Origin: Selenomonadaceae bacterium
Lineage (GTDB): Bacteria; Bacillota; Negativicutes; Selenomonadales; Selenomonadaceae
Assembly (NCBI GenBank): GCA_017412925.1
Contig: JAFPVP010000164.1
Coordinates: 1 to 39,749 of the forward strand
DNA: 39,749 bases
Reading direction: 5' to 3'
In this document: piece by piece, positions 1 through 8,345 of the stretch
Layout: every line of letters starts with the position of its first letter
Numbering within the stretch: position 1 is the first letter of the stretch
Position numbers and translations under genes: made by a program
Notes under the pieces: model-generated
The model's database searches: none
The model's input: the letters and a program-made list of their open reading frames with translations, nothing else
Told to the model about the DNA's origin: nothing

Positions 1-920
1 ATAAACGACGCCAAACCGTTAAGCGTGTTTGCAATGATTGAAGCTTGGCGAGAGAAACCCGCCTCGTTGAGAACTTGCGAGCCGTAGTACATTATAGAGT
101 TGACGCCCGTGAGCTGAGTAAAGCAAGCAATTCCGATGCCGATATAAATTATTCTGCGAACCCACGGCAGATTGATTTCGCTTAAAGCCGCCGCGTTTTC
201 TTTTGCGGCCTTCTCTAAAGTTTCCTCAATCTCGCGAACTTCCTGCTTAGCTTTTTCGACGGTGGAACGAATCTTTTTCAAAATTTCGAGCGATTCATCG
301 GAACGACCTTTGGAGACGAGCCAGCGCGGGCTTTCGGGGCAAGATTGAATACCGAAGAATAAGAGCACAGCCGGCAATGCCGCGACTGAAAGCATATATC
401 TCCAAACGTGGTTCTCGCCTTCCATGGCGACGGCTATAATTGCATTGATGAGGAATGCGAGGAATTGTCCCGTGACGATCATCAGCTCGTTTTGAGTGAC
501 CATGCGTCCGCGTCTTTCAGCTGGTGAAATTTCTGCAAGATAAGCCGGAACCGTAACCGACGCGCCACCGACCGCAAGTCCAAGGACGAAACGCGAGACC
601 AACATAACGTGGAAACTCGGCGCGAGCGAACAGCCAAGTGTTGATACGAAAAAGATGACTGATAGCCAAAGAATGTTCGTTTTGCGCCCTTGATAGTCCG
701 CGAGTTTGCCGCCGCAGAATGAACCGACTGCCGCGCCAACCAATAATGCCGAAACGACCATGCCTTCTTGCAACGGGTCAAGATTGAGCTGGTCGGGAGC
801 CGCCATGAACGGCAATGCACCGTTGACGACGCCGGTATCATAACCGAATAAAAGTCCGCCGAGTGTTGCGATAATCATGATTCGCGTAAGTGTCGAGCGA
901 TATTCACTTGATTCCGCCAT
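1..920 (-). CDS. MFS sugar-porter transporter (3' end outside window)
   Basis: Reads from ATG at 920 to the window edge, 306 codons without a stop. The start follows GGGGAGG. The protein begins with a membrane helix containing LGGLLFGYDTGVVNGALPF, typical of the sugar porter family of proton-coupled sugar/polyol symporters (inositol, xylose, arabinose types). Further family marks are GRKTN after helix 2, PAYLAEISPAERRGRMV after helix 4, the central PESPRWL motif and QLTGVNSIMYYGSQV in the second half. It probably imports a sugar or cyclitol across the inner membrane. It lies 85 bp behind a Gfo/Idh/MocA dehydrogenase and behind an AraC regulator, so an inositol-like substrate is plausible but unproven. 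The C-terminal third is outside the window. Confidence 0.9.
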   Translation of the reverse strand, partial: MAESSEYRSTLTRIMIIATLGGLLFGYDTGVVNGALPFMAAPDQLNLDPLQEGMVVSALLVGAAVGSFCGGKLADYQGRKTNILWLSVIFFVSTLGCSLAPSFHVMLVSRFVLGLAVGGASVTVPAYLAEISPAERRGRMVTQNELMIVTGQFLAFLINAIIAVAMEGENHVWRYMLSVAALPAVLLFFGIQSCPESPRWLVSKGRSDESLEILKKIRSTVEKAKQEVREIEETLEKAAKENAAALSEINLPWVRRIIYIGIGIACFTQLTGVNSIMYYGSQVLNEAGFSRQASIIANTLNGLASF

Positions 921-948
921 GAGTTTAACCTCCCCTCTAATTCAAGAC

Positions 949-983
949 AAGGAGCAAGGTTGAAAAATTCTTCCCTGCTCCTT
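949..983 (-). other. Intercistronic stem-loop between dehydrogenase and transporter genes
   Basis: AAGGAGCA (949-956) pairs with TGCTCCTT (976-983). There is no U-run behind it, so it is more likely a processing or stability hairpin than a terminator. It would hide a Shine-Dalgarno-like GGAG. Confidence 0.4.
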
Positions 984-1005
984 CTCCTAATCCAACAAGT
1001 TTATC

Positions 1006-2184
1006 TTATCTAAAATCGACCCAGACGCCGCCTTTGTCAGCAGACTCAACGCATTTGGTGACCCAGCGGATGCCGTCGACGCCGTGCGCCAAATCGGGCA
1101 GAACGAGTTTATCGAGGGTTTCTTTGTCGCCGCGATTGATGGCGTCGATTGCCACTGCGAATTGAATGTAAATGTTCGCCCAAGATTCAATCAAGCCCTC
1201 AGCGTGAAGTGCGCCGAGACGTTCAAAGGCGTTAGCTTCGTCGTAGAGGTAAGGCATTGCGCGAATCATCTTTCTAATCGGCTCGCCTTGCACTTGATAC
1301 AAAAGTTCGTTCGGCTGATTGTCGCTCCACTCGATTGAAGCTTTGGAACCGACGATTCTCACGCGGTGTCCGTCCATGCAACCAGCGTTGACTGCCGAAG
1401 CCCACATACGACCGACCGCGCCGTTTTCGTAGCGCATAAGAACATAGGCGTTGTCTTCGAGCGGTGCACGAGATTTCACGAACGATTGACGGTCGCAAAG
1501 GAGTTGTTTAAGTTTCAATTGCGGGCAAACGAGTTCGGACATGTAGAAAGTATGCGTGGAGAGGTCGCCGAGCACAAACGACGGACCGGATTTCTTCGGG
1601 TCGACGCGCCATTTCTGACCTTCAGCTTTAACGTCGGCAAGAGCGTCGCAACCGAAGCCGTGCGTGTAGCTAAGTTCGACCATGTTGATTTCGCCGAGAT
1701 CGCCGTTCTCGACCATCTTGCGCATTTGCATGAGGAGCGGGTGACCGGAGAAACCGTAGCACACGCCGACGAAACGATTCTTTTCTTTGGCGAGCTTCTG
1801 AATTTCTTCGCCCTGCGCCACTTCAAAGAACAGCGGCTTTTCGCAGATGACATGCAAGCCCGCTTCCAGAGCCGCTTTGACCATTTCATAGTGCAAGAAA
1901 TTCGGCGTGGCAATGTCGACGACTTCGACGCCGTCTTCGCGCTTGGCTTCCTCGGCAATCATGGTCTTGTAGTCGGGATAGAGGCGGTCTTTGTCAACGC
2001 CCAAATTCGTGCCGAACTCAACATTGCGGGCGGGGTCAACGTCAAATGCGCCGCAGACCAGTTTGAACGCCGTGTTGTCATACAATGCGCCGCGACGATG
2101 CTTCGGACCAACGTTAGCAGTTCTGCCGCCACCAATCATGCCCCAGCGGAGCGGACGAGCAATTTTCTTTTCGCCAATCAACAT
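1006..2184 (-). CDS. Gfo/Idh/MocA family NAD(P)-dependent dehydrogenase
   Basis: 392 aa; ATG at 2184 preceded by AAAGGAG. The N-terminal Rossmann domain (about 1-140) has LRWGMIGGGRTANVGPKHRR as the nucleotide loop and the family motif CEKPLFF near residue 116. The rest is the alpha/beta substrate domain with the WRVDPKKSG and GDLSTHTFYMSEL segments expected around the active site. Relatives oxidise inositols, sugars or amino sugars at a ring carbon. Its position between an AraC regulator and a sugar porter suggests a cytosolic first or second step in catabolism of a cyclitol or sugar derivative. The exact substrate cannot be read from the sequence. Confidence 0.9.
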   Translation of the reverse strand: MLIGEKKIARPLRWGMIGGGRTANVGPKHRRGALYDNTAFKLVCGAFDVDPARNVEFGTNLGVDKDRLYPDYKTMIAEEAKREDGVEVVDIATPNFLHYEMVKAALEAGLHVICEKPLFFEVAQGEEIQKLAKEKNRFVGVCYGFSGHPLLMQMRKMVENGDLGEINMVELSYTHGFGCDALADVKAEGQKWRVDPKKSGPSFVLGDLSTHTFYMSELVCPQLKLKQLLCDRQSFVKSRAPLEDNAYVLMRYENGAVGRMWASAVNAGCMDGHRVRIVGSKASIEWSDNQPNELLYQVQGEPIRKMIRAMPYLYDEANAFERLGALHAEGLIESWANIYIQFAVAIDAINRGDKETLDKLVLPDLAHGVDGIRWVTKCVESADKGGVWVDFR

Positions 2185-2250
2185 TTTGAATTACTCCTTT
2201 CAATTAAGACCGTGAACAACTTTGATGGCTGAATGATAATCGAAAGGAGC

Positions 2251-2281
2251 CTTTTCAACAATTATCCAAGCTGTTCAAAAG
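2251..2281. promoter_or_regulatory. Candidate operator: imperfect 10-bp dyad upstream of the dehydrogenase gene
   Basis: CTTTTCAACA (2251-2260) and TGTTCAAAAG (2272-2281) are inverted with one off-pair and an 11-bp spacer. The site is 67 bp before the dehydrogenase start and just after the AraC gene. Arms on successive helical turns would suit a regulator dimer, possibly the adjacent AraC protein. Confidence 0.4.
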
Positions 2282-2295
2282 TTATCCTATCCTGC

Positions 2296-2326
2296 AAAAA
2301 AAATTGACCCCGCGTCTTGCGAAGCC
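2296..2326 (-). terminator. Rho-independent terminator after the AraC regulator
   Basis: On the minus strand GGCTTCGC pairs with GCGGGGTC through several G-U pairs (plus-strand arms 2306-2313 and 2319-2326), followed by an eight-base U-run at 2303-2296. Confidence 0.55.
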
Positions 2327-2336
2327 GATTAATTTT

Positions 2337-3182
2337 TCAGCTACTCTTCTGGAGCTTTCGATAGGCACTCGGCGAATAATTCGTCTTGCGCTTGAAAACT
2401 TTAATGAAGGCGTTCACCGAATCATAGCCAACCTCCTCGGAAATTTCAGCGACGGTCTTGCTTGAGTGCGTCAAAAGCATCATCGCCCGCTCCATGCGCA
2501 TTTTCAAAACGTATTCGACCGGCGCGTAGCCGGTTTGTTTTTTAAAAGTGTGCGCAAGGTGGCTGGGACTGACGACGGCAAGCTCTGCAAGCTCCGCAAC
2601 CGTTATCGACCGCGTAAAGTTCTCGTGAATGTACGCTATGATTTTTTCCATGGGCGAAGTCTCGACAATTTTCTCCTCCGCTTCGCACGAGAGCAGATAT
2701 AAAAGCCGCTCAATGTGGAAGGCATCTTGAAAAATATTCGTCGTGCCGCCCTTGCTGAAAAATTGCACGCGCTCGAAAATTTCCTGACCGACTTTAAGAT
2801 TGTGCGAACGGCGGAAGACGGGGCTGTTGTTGTTTTGGATAATCATCTCGGTGACTTCGTGCGAACAAATGCCGTCGAAGTGCACGTACAAAAACTCCAA
2901 GCCGTCGTGGGCGCGGTAATAATGCGGATTAACGCAATCAATCAAGAGCACGTCGCCTTTGCCGATGAGATAATTTTTCCCGTTGTATCGAACGTCCATG
3001 TTGCCGTCGCGCACGAAAATCACCAACACGTAAGGATAAGTTTCGCGCTCCATGAAGTAGCTGTTCGTGCAAAAATAATGCCCGCACCACGTCAAATATT
3101 TCATCGTCTTGGCGGCGAGTTCCGAAGGCTGAAAAGAAAAGCATTCGGAATGATCCAAAATACCGGGGTCGACACTCTTCAT
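2337..3182 (-). CDS. AraC-family transcriptional regulator
   Basis: 281 aa from ATG at 3182, chosen because AAAGGAGG lies 10 nt upstream; a longer in-frame reading to 3266 has no ribosome site and would translate a terminator hairpin. Residues about 30-130 form a cupin-like ligand domain (VRDGNMDVRYNGKNYLIGKG, then DVLLIDCVNPHYYRAHDG). The C-terminal 100 residues carry two helix-turn-helix motifs, ITVAELAELAVVSPSHLAHTFKKQ and KTVAEISEEVGYDSVNAFIK, ending in YSPSAYRK. It probably senses a sugar or cyclitol and activates the dehydrogenase-transporter genes just downstream. A terminator behind it implies those genes also have a promoter of their own. Confidence 0.9.
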   Translation of the reverse strand: MKSVDPGILDHSECFSFQPSELAAKTMKYLTWCGHYFCTNSYFMERETYPYVLVIFVRDGNMDVRYNGKNYLIGKGDVLLIDCVNPHYYRAHDGLEFLYVHFDGICSHEVTEMIIQNNNSPVFRRSHNLKVGQEIFERVQFFSKGGTTNIFQDAFHIERLLYLLSCEAEEKIVETSPMEKIIAYIHENFTRSITVAELAELAVVSPSHLAHTFKKQTGYAPVEYVLKMRMERAMMLLTHSSKTVAEISEEVGYDSVNAFIKVFKRKTNYSPSAYRKLQKSS

Positions 3183-3204
3183 AAGCTTCCGCCTCCTTTT
3201 TGAG

Positions 3205-3242
3205 CAAAAAAATTCCCGCAGGCAAAAATTTTTCCTGCAGGA
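3205..3242 (-). terminator. Rho-independent terminator after the small paralogous gene pair
   Basis: Plus-strand arms TCCCGCAGG (3214-3222) and CCTGCAGGA (3234-3242) form a 9-bp stem on the minus-strand RNA, followed by seven U residues (3212-3206). It separates the 3324-3864 genes from the AraC gene. Confidence 0.75.
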
Positions 3243-3323
3243 TTTTTCAGCTTTTCGACGTGGCAAGCTTATCTGCTAATCGCTTTTTCCACCACTACAA
3301 ATCATGAACGCAATTTATGTCAT

Positions 3324-3518
3324 TCAACTGAAGTTTTGATTCTTGTCCACAAAGTCAATCAGCTCGGCGACACTGGCGCATACGATAATTTCGCCGTAAT
3401 ATTCATTACAAAGAGCCTCACAAGTTCCGGCTGGCGAATTTGCCGTCAAAGCGGCTTGTATCTCCGACTTATTTGCTTTTTTGTAGTCAGCAGAAATTTT
3501 TCCCGTAAAGCGATTCAT
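3324..3518 (-). CDS. Small protein of unknown function, shortened paralogue of its neighbour
   Basis: 64 aa from ATG at 3518, preceded by AAGGGG. Residues 18-48 (KSEIQAALTANSPAGTCEAL, then YYGEIIVCASV) match the start of the 109-aa protein encoded just upstream. Residues 49-64 (VAELIDFVDKNQNFS) match that protein's C-terminus. The middle of about 50 residues is absent, so this looks like a duplicate with an internal deletion. There is no signal peptide or membrane segment. It starts 16 bp after its paralogue and is probably co-transcribed. The family is not recognised. Confidence 0.6.
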   Translation of the reverse strand: MNRFTGKISADYKKANKSEIQAALTANSPAGTCEALCNEYYGEIIVCASVAELIDFVDKNQNFS

Positions 3519-3534
3519 CTTTCATTCCCCTTAA

Positions 3535-3864
3535 CTATTTGCCGAAGTCTTTATTCATATCTACAAATTCAATGAGTTCGTCGACACTGTAGCATTCGAT
3601 AATCGTCTCGCAAATTTCTTTTATAAATTGTTGCAGTTTATGAAAATCTTCGTTCGGCGGGAAAGGCTCCTCCGCATTGAGGACGGCGGTCAAAGTTTCG
3701 GGGCGAATGTAGGCGGCGGGATAAAAATTTTTGTAAAGAATCAAATTGCCCGCGACGCCCGTCGAAACGATAATCAGTTCGCCGTAAACATCATCAATTA
3801 AAGCGCGGCTCGTCCCGACAGAAAAATTTTCCGTCAACGCCGCTTGAATTTCCGCCTTAGTCAC
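3535..3864 (-). CDS. Small protein of unknown function
   Basis: 109 aa from GTG at 3864, with GGGAGG 7 nt upstream; a GTG five codons earlier overlaps that ribosome site and is less likely. The protein is acidic and soluble. It starts with TKAEIQAALTENFSVGTSRA, has a central Pro/Tyr-rich part (YKNFYPAAYIRPETL) and ends SVDELIEFVDMNKDFGK. Both ends recur in the next gene. It is first in a two-gene unit divergent from the glycosyltransferase at 4003. The family is not recognised. Confidence 0.6.
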   Translation of the reverse strand: MTKAEIQAALTENFSVGTSRALIDDVYGELIIVSTGVAGNLILYKNFYPAAYIRPETLTAVLNAEEPFPPNEDFHKLQQFIKEICETIIECYSVDELIEFVDMNKDFGK

Positions 3865-3934
3865 AGTCAGCCCTCCCACGAAAAAATTTTAGTTAAATTC
3901 GGCGGCGAGCGCGATAATTCCTGCGCGAATATTC

Positions 3935-3963
3935 TTGCCAGATTTTTTTTACCATAATATAAT
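3935..3963 (+). promoter_or_regulatory. Sigma-70-type promoter of the glycosyltransferase gene
   Basis: TTGCCA (3935-3940), 17-bp spacer, TATAAT (3958-3963), 39 bp before the start codon. Confidence 0.75.
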
Positions 3964-4002
3964 TTGCTTAACTTAAGACAAAATTTTTCGGAGGAAACTT
4001 TT

Positions 4003-6981
4003 ATGACCAATCCAAGCATTTCAGTAATTGTGCCAGTTTATAAAGTGGAGCAGTACGTGATACTTTGCGTCCACAGTCTTTTGGCGCAGACCTTCCAAGA
4101 TTTTGAAATTATTTTAGTGGATGACGCCACGCCGGATAATTCCTTTGCGCTTTGCCAAAAACTTTACAGTGACAACGACAAAATTAAGTTCGTGCGCCAC
4201 GAAAAAAATCTCGGTCTGGGTGCCGCCCGCAACACCGGCATGAAACACGCGCAAGGCAAATATATTTGTTTCGTGGATAGCGACGACTTTATCCTGCCCG
4301 AAACTTTGGAGAAATTTTTCAACGCCGCCGAAAAAAATAATGCGCAAGTCGTTCACGCGGCGGGTTGGTTTGAACTTTATCAAGACGAGCCTGAACCTAT
4401 TCGCGAGGAAAATTTGCGCCTTATGTGGGACAATTATTCTCAAGAAGGCTTCTTAAATCCGAATATAATTTACAGGCTGGCGGAGCCTTGGGCGACGGGC
4501 GCTATAGGAACGATGGCATGGCTGTGTTTTTGTCGGCGCGATTTTTTGCTGGAAAAACATATAGAGTTCTTGCCAATAATTTCCGAGGACGAACCTTTTA
4601 ACTTCGCACTGTTCTGTTTAGCCGAACGCTACTACATCATGCACGAGGCACTTTATGTTTACCGCCAACGTAGCGGCTCCATTATGAGTACCAAAAATGC
4701 CGAGCAATTTTCAAAGAGTATTCAATCCATAGTGCGCGGCGCAGCTTACATTAAAAATTTTCTCGACAACGTTCCAAAATTCAAAGGTTACGAGCAATGG
4801 CGCAAAACTATAATGGACGAGTTTTTCCGGCGGTTCACAAGTAGTCACACGGCACTTTATTACAGCGCATTGACTGTGCCTCCGGAGATAAACGCCGCCG
4901 CCGAAGATGCGCTGAAAAAATTTTTTGGCGACGGTACTCCTTTCGTTAAAAATTTTTTCGACGGCTATCATATCTTCCGCCGCCAATCGGAAATTTTATC
5001 GCAGAGGAACAACGCCCTTTCCGCGCAGATGATGAGCATTTTTAATCGCATGGAACTTTCCGCGAAAAAAATCGTCTTTGTGAACTTCGTTGGGCGCGGC
5101 TACGGTTGCAATCCGAAATACATTGCCGAAGAAATTCTCCGCCAAAATTTGCCGTATGATTTGGTCTGGCTCGTGAACGATTTAAGCGAACCCATGCCCG
5201 AAAAAATCCGAAAAGTCAGCTACGGTAGCCTCGATTCGGTTTATGAGCTGGCGACGGCTAAGGTTATCGTCTCCAACGTGAAAAATCTTTTGCCCTTCCC
5301 CGGCAAAAAGCGCGGACAATTTTTTATCATGACGTGGCACGGCGGACCCGACGGAATTAAACTTGTAGAGAAAGAGGTTGAAGACAAATTAAATTCTGGC
5401 TACGTCAGGGAATCTAAAATCAACTCCGCGATAACCGATTTGATGCTTGTGAGCACTCAAAACGGTTATGAGATAATGCGCCGTTCATTTTGGTACGACG
5501 GAGAAATTTTAAAGAGCGGTCTGCCGCGCAACGATATTTTCTTCCGCCGCGACAAAAAACTTATCGCGCGGGTCAGACAATCGTTGAACGTGCCGCCCGA
5601 AAATAAAATCGTCATGTACGCGCCAACTTTCCGCAACGATGTCGCCGTTACGGCGGAAGTTTGCCGACTTGACGCAAAGAAACTCCTTGCCGCGCTGAAA
5701 AAACGTTTCGGCGGCGAGTGGACACTTTTAATGCGCCACCACCCTAACATTGCGAAATTTTTTGCTAAATATTCTTTCGGCGACGACGTTATTAACGCGA
5801 CAAGCTACCCCGACATTCAGGAGCTAATTCTCGTTTCGGACGTTTTAATTTCCGATTACTCCGGCGTTATTTTCGACGGCATACTAACGGGCAAAACGGT
5901 TTTCATTTACGCCAAAGATTACGACAGCTACACGAACGAGCGCGGTTTACGACAAACTTTTTTCGACATGCCGTATCACGTCAATAAGAGCGAGGCTGAA
6001 CTTTTCAACGACATTGAAACTTTTGACACCGCCGCCTTGGAGCCGAAGATTAAACGCTTTATCGATATGGTTAAACCCTTCGACGACGGGCACGCCTCCG
6101 AGCGGATTGTCGAGAGAATTAAAACCGCTATAACAAATTCGTATACCCCCCCCCCAGAAGTATTAAATATTCCTAATGATTTGAACGCATTCAATTACGT
6201 TCAAGATAGATATTCAAAATTTCTCAGCGAACTGCCCGTTTATGAGCGCGAAGAAATTGGGACGCCGAAAATTTTTTGGTGGTGCTGGCTACAGGGTTTG
6301 GAGAACGCGCCGCCGCTTTGCAAAATGTGCTTGAAGTCTTTGCGCCGAAATTATTCCGATTACCAAATTAACGTCGTCACGTTGAAAAACATGGGCGATT
6401 ACGTCAGCTTCCCCGAACATATAATTAAAAAGTTCAGCGCGGGGAAAATTTCTCCGACGCATTTTTCTGACCTGTTGCGGCTGGAGCTTTTGATAAATTA
6501 CGGCGGCGTTTGGGCTGATTCATGTGTCCTTGCCACGGGACGCGAAAAAGATTATCTGCAGGAGCCGTTGTTTATCTTTCAATCGACGTGGCGCAATGCA
6601 CCCGCGCACCTCGGTTCAAGTTGGTTCATCGTCTCGGAAAAGGGCAATTCGATTCTCAAGACGACGCGGGATTTGCTGTATAAGTATTGGCAAGACCACG
6701 ACGCGCTCGGCAACGGCGGATTTTATTTCTTGATCCATTGCATGTTCCACCTTGCCGCCGATAAATATCCCGACCTCTGGGCGAAGGTTCCCGTTTTCTC
6801 AAATATTCCGCCGCATATGTTGCAGATGGAATTTTTCAATCCGTACAATCCCGACCGCTTCGAGCAGATTAAGCGCATGTCGAATTTCCATAAGCTGTCG
6901 TGGAAATATCCGCCCGCGCAGTTGGCTCCCGAAAAGACAGCGGGCACCAATTACGATTACCTTATGAAATTTTTCGCCTGA
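4003..6981 (+). CDS. Three-domain glycosyltransferase (GT2 + CDP-glycerol glycerophosphotransferase-like + GT32-like) with an internal C10 tract
   Basis: 992 aa from ATG at 4003, with GGAGG 8 nt upstream; a TTG 13 codons earlier lacks a ribosome site. Domain 1 (about 5-230) is a GT2 glycosyltransferase: ISVIVPVYKVEQYV, then the DSDD metal motif at 92-95. Domain 2 (about 360-705) resembles the TagF/CDP-glycerol glycerophosphotransferase family: TWHGG, SGLPRNDIFF, YAPTFRND, DYSGVIFDGIL. Domain 3 (about 755-992) resembles GT32/capsule-type transferases: PKIFWWCWLQG and LRLELLINYGGVWADS with the acidic donor-binding residue. The enzyme probably builds a cell-surface polysaccharide containing glycerol phosphate or similar units. 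Ten C residues at 6146-6155 encode the hinge between domains 2 and 3. A change of one base either way gives a stop within a few codons. It is monocistronic. Confidence 0.88.
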   Translation: MTNPSISVIVPVYKVEQYVILCVHSLLAQTFQDFEIILVDDATPDNSFALCQKLYSDNDKIKFVRHEKNLGLGAARNTGMKHAQGKYICFVDSDDFILPETLEKFFNAAEKNNAQVVHAAGWFELYQDEPEPIREENLRLMWDNYSQEGFLNPNIIYRLAEPWATGAIGTMAWLCFCRRDFLLEKHIEFLPIISEDEPFNFALFCLAERYYIMHEALYVYRQRSGSIMSTKNAEQFSKSIQSIVRGAAYIKNFLDNVPKFKGYEQWRKTIMDEFFRRFTSSHTALYYSALTVPPEINAAAEDALKKFFGDGTPFVKNFFDGYHIFRRQSEILSQRNNALSAQMMSIFNRMELSAKKIVFVNFVGRGYGCNPKYIAEEILRQNLPYDLVWLVNDLSEPMPEKIRKVSYGSLDSVYELATAKVIVSNVKNLLPFPGKKRGQFFIMTWHGGPDGIKLVEKEVEDKLNSGYVRESKINSAITDLMLVSTQNGYEIMRRSFWYDGEILKSGLPRNDIFFRRDKKLIARVRQSLNVPPENKIVMYAPTFRNDVAVTAEVCRLDAKKLLAALKKRFGGEWTLLMRHHPNIAKFFAKYSFGDDVINATSYPDIQELILVSDVLISDYSGVIFDGILTGKTVFIYAKDYDSYTNERGLRQTFFDMPYHVNKSEAELFNDIETFDTAALEPKIKRFIDMVKPFDDGHASERIVERIKTAITNSYTPPPEVLNIPNDLNAFNYVQDRYSKFLSELPVYEREEIGTPKIFWWCWLQGLENAPPLCKMCLKSLRRNYSDYQINVVTLKNMGDYVSFPEHIIKKFSAGKISPTHFSDLLRLELLINYGGVWADSCVLATGREKDYLQEPLFIFQSTWRNAPAHLGSSWFIVSEKGNSILKTTRDLLYKYWQDHDALGNGGFYFLIHCMFHLAADKYPDLWAKVPVFSNIPPHMLQMEFFNPYNPDRFEQIKRMSNFHKLSWKYPPAQLAPEKTAGTNYDYLMKFFA
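6146..6155 (+). repeat. C10 homopolymer inside the glycosyltransferase gene (possible phase-variation tract)
   Basis: Ten consecutive C within codons 715-718. The present length keeps domain 3 in frame. Nine C gives Gln-Lys-Tyr-stop; eleven C gives Arg-Ser-Ile-Lys-Tyr-Ser-stop. Either shift would leave a protein of about 720 residues with only domains 1 and 2. Confidence 0.7.
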
Positions 6982-6995
6982 TGATATTCTTCCGC

Positions 6996-7034
6996 AAAAA
7001 AAATTCCCGTCACGATTGACGGGAAAATTTTTTT
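6996..7034. terminator. Bidirectional terminator between convergent genes
   Basis: TTCCCGTCA (7004-7012), loop CGAT, TGACGGGAA (7017-7025), flanked by A and T runs. It serves the glycosyltransferase on plus and the flavoprotein gene on minus. Confidence 0.85.
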
Positions 7035-7048
7035 GTCACGGTAAAAAT

Positions 7049-8284
7049 TTATTTGGCGTTGCGTTTTGCAGTCAAGTATTCGTCCATAGCTTTTGCGACG
7101 ATTTTAGAATATTTCACGGCGAGCACAACGTTTTTCGCGCCGATGACGACGTCACCGCTGGAGAAGACGCCTTCGCGGGTCGTGCGCCCTTCCTCGTCGA
7201 CGACAATCAAGCCGTTCTTATCTACGGTCAAATCGTGCGTCGTGTTGACAATTTTATCTTTGGGGCCTTGGCTTATCGCAATAATCGTGCTGTCGGCGGG
7301 CATGAGGACGGGCTCCTCCTCGCGAATCAAATTGCCCTCTGCGTCGTAAATTCTCGGCGTTAAAATCGGACCTTCCTCCGTGAATTCTTTAATCGCCATG
7401 CCCTGTTGAATTTCAATGCCGTCAACCGCCGCATAATCGAGTTCGCGCTGGCTGGCGGCTATCCTTTGGCGGCGAGCGTAAAGCGTGACGTTGCGAGAAC
7501 CTTGACGGACAACGGTACGCGCCACGTCGATAGCAGAATTGCCCGCGCCGATAATCGCCACGTTGTCGCCCAAATCGTAAGCGTCGGGGTTTTGCAGATA
7601 GTCAATCGCGTAATGAACGTTGCCGAGCGATTCGCCTTTGACGTGCGGTCTGCGCGGTCGCCAAACGCCCGTGCCGATAAAAATTGCGTCGTAGCCGTCG
7701 TTAAAAAGGTCGTCGAGGTGCAACGCGCCACCAATGGCAGTGTTCGGGCGGAAATGAATTCCCATTTCGCGGAGCTTGACTTGATATTTATCCAAAATTT
7801 TTTTCGAGAGACGGAACGCGGGGATTCCATAGCGCATCATGCCGCCGACTTTGTCCATGCGTTCAAAAATCGTGATTCGATAGCCGAGCGCGGCGAGTTT
7901 AATGGCGATTGTAATTCCGGCTGGACCGGAGCCGATAATCGCGACGCGCTGACCGGTATCGGGCGCACGGTCGATACTTATCTTGTCGAAATAAAAATCG
8001 GAGATGTAATGTTCAATGCTGGGAATTTGAACGGCGGCGGCGTCCTTGCGCTTGCCCTGAATGCAGTTGCCCTCGCATTGATTTTCGTGGTCGCAGACAA
8101 GAGAGCAGACGACGCTTAGCGGATTGTTTTCAAAAAGCATGCGCCCCGCCTCCACGGTTTGACCCGCGAGGAACAGGCGAATCATTTCGGGGATATTCGT
8201 TTCAATCGGACAACCTTTGATTCGGCAAAGCGGCTTCTTGCATTGCAGACAACGCCGCGCCTCTTCGATGACGTGTGCAGCCAT
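7049..8284 (-). CDS. GltD-like NAD(P)H flavoprotein oxidoreductase (glutamate synthase small-subunit family)
   Basis: 411 aa from ATG at 8284, preceded by GGAGGG. The N-terminal 85 residues have Cys clusters for iron-sulfur centres: CLQCKKPLCRIKGCPIETNI and CSLVCDHENQCEGNCIQG. VAIIGSGPAGITIAIKLAALG (residues 114-134) binds FAD and VAIIGAGNSAIDVARTVVRQ binds NAD(P)H. GVFSSGDVVIGAKNVVLAV near the end is the second FAD contact. The family passes electrons from NAD(P)H to a partner such as GltB, or forms complexes like NfnAB or Sud. No large subunit is encoded here and the protein is shorter than most GltD (about 460-490 aa), so the acceptor is unknown. It is probably transcribed with the CAP and phosphatase genes upstream. 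Confidence 0.85.
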   Translation of the reverse strand: MAAHVIEEARRCLQCKKPLCRIKGCPIETNIPEMIRLFLAGQTVEAGRMLFENNPLSVVCSLVCDHENQCEGNCIQGKRKDAAAVQIPSIEHYISDFYFDKISIDRAPDTGQRVAIIGSGPAGITIAIKLAALGYRITIFERMDKVGGMMRYGIPAFRLSKKILDKYQVKLREMGIHFRPNTAIGGALHLDDLFNDGYDAIFIGTGVWRPRRPHVKGESLGNVHYAIDYLQNPDAYDLGDNVAIIGAGNSAIDVARTVVRQGSRNVTLYARRQRIAASQRELDYAAVDGIEIQQGMAIKEFTEEGPILTPRIYDAEGNLIREEEPVLMPADSTIIAISQGPKDKIVNTTHDLTVDKNGLIVVDEEGRTTREGVFSSGDVVIGAKNVVLAVKYSKIVAKAMDEYLTAKRNAK

Positions 8285-8345
8285 AATTTTTCCCTCCTAA
8301 AATAAAATCGCTCCCGTGCAGTTTAAATCAATTCCGCAGAAATGT

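Noticed and set aside
1366-2232. 288-codon plus-strand frame opposite the Gfo/Idh/MocA gene
   Set aside because: Antisense shadow; the minus-strand protein has all family motifs and a good start.
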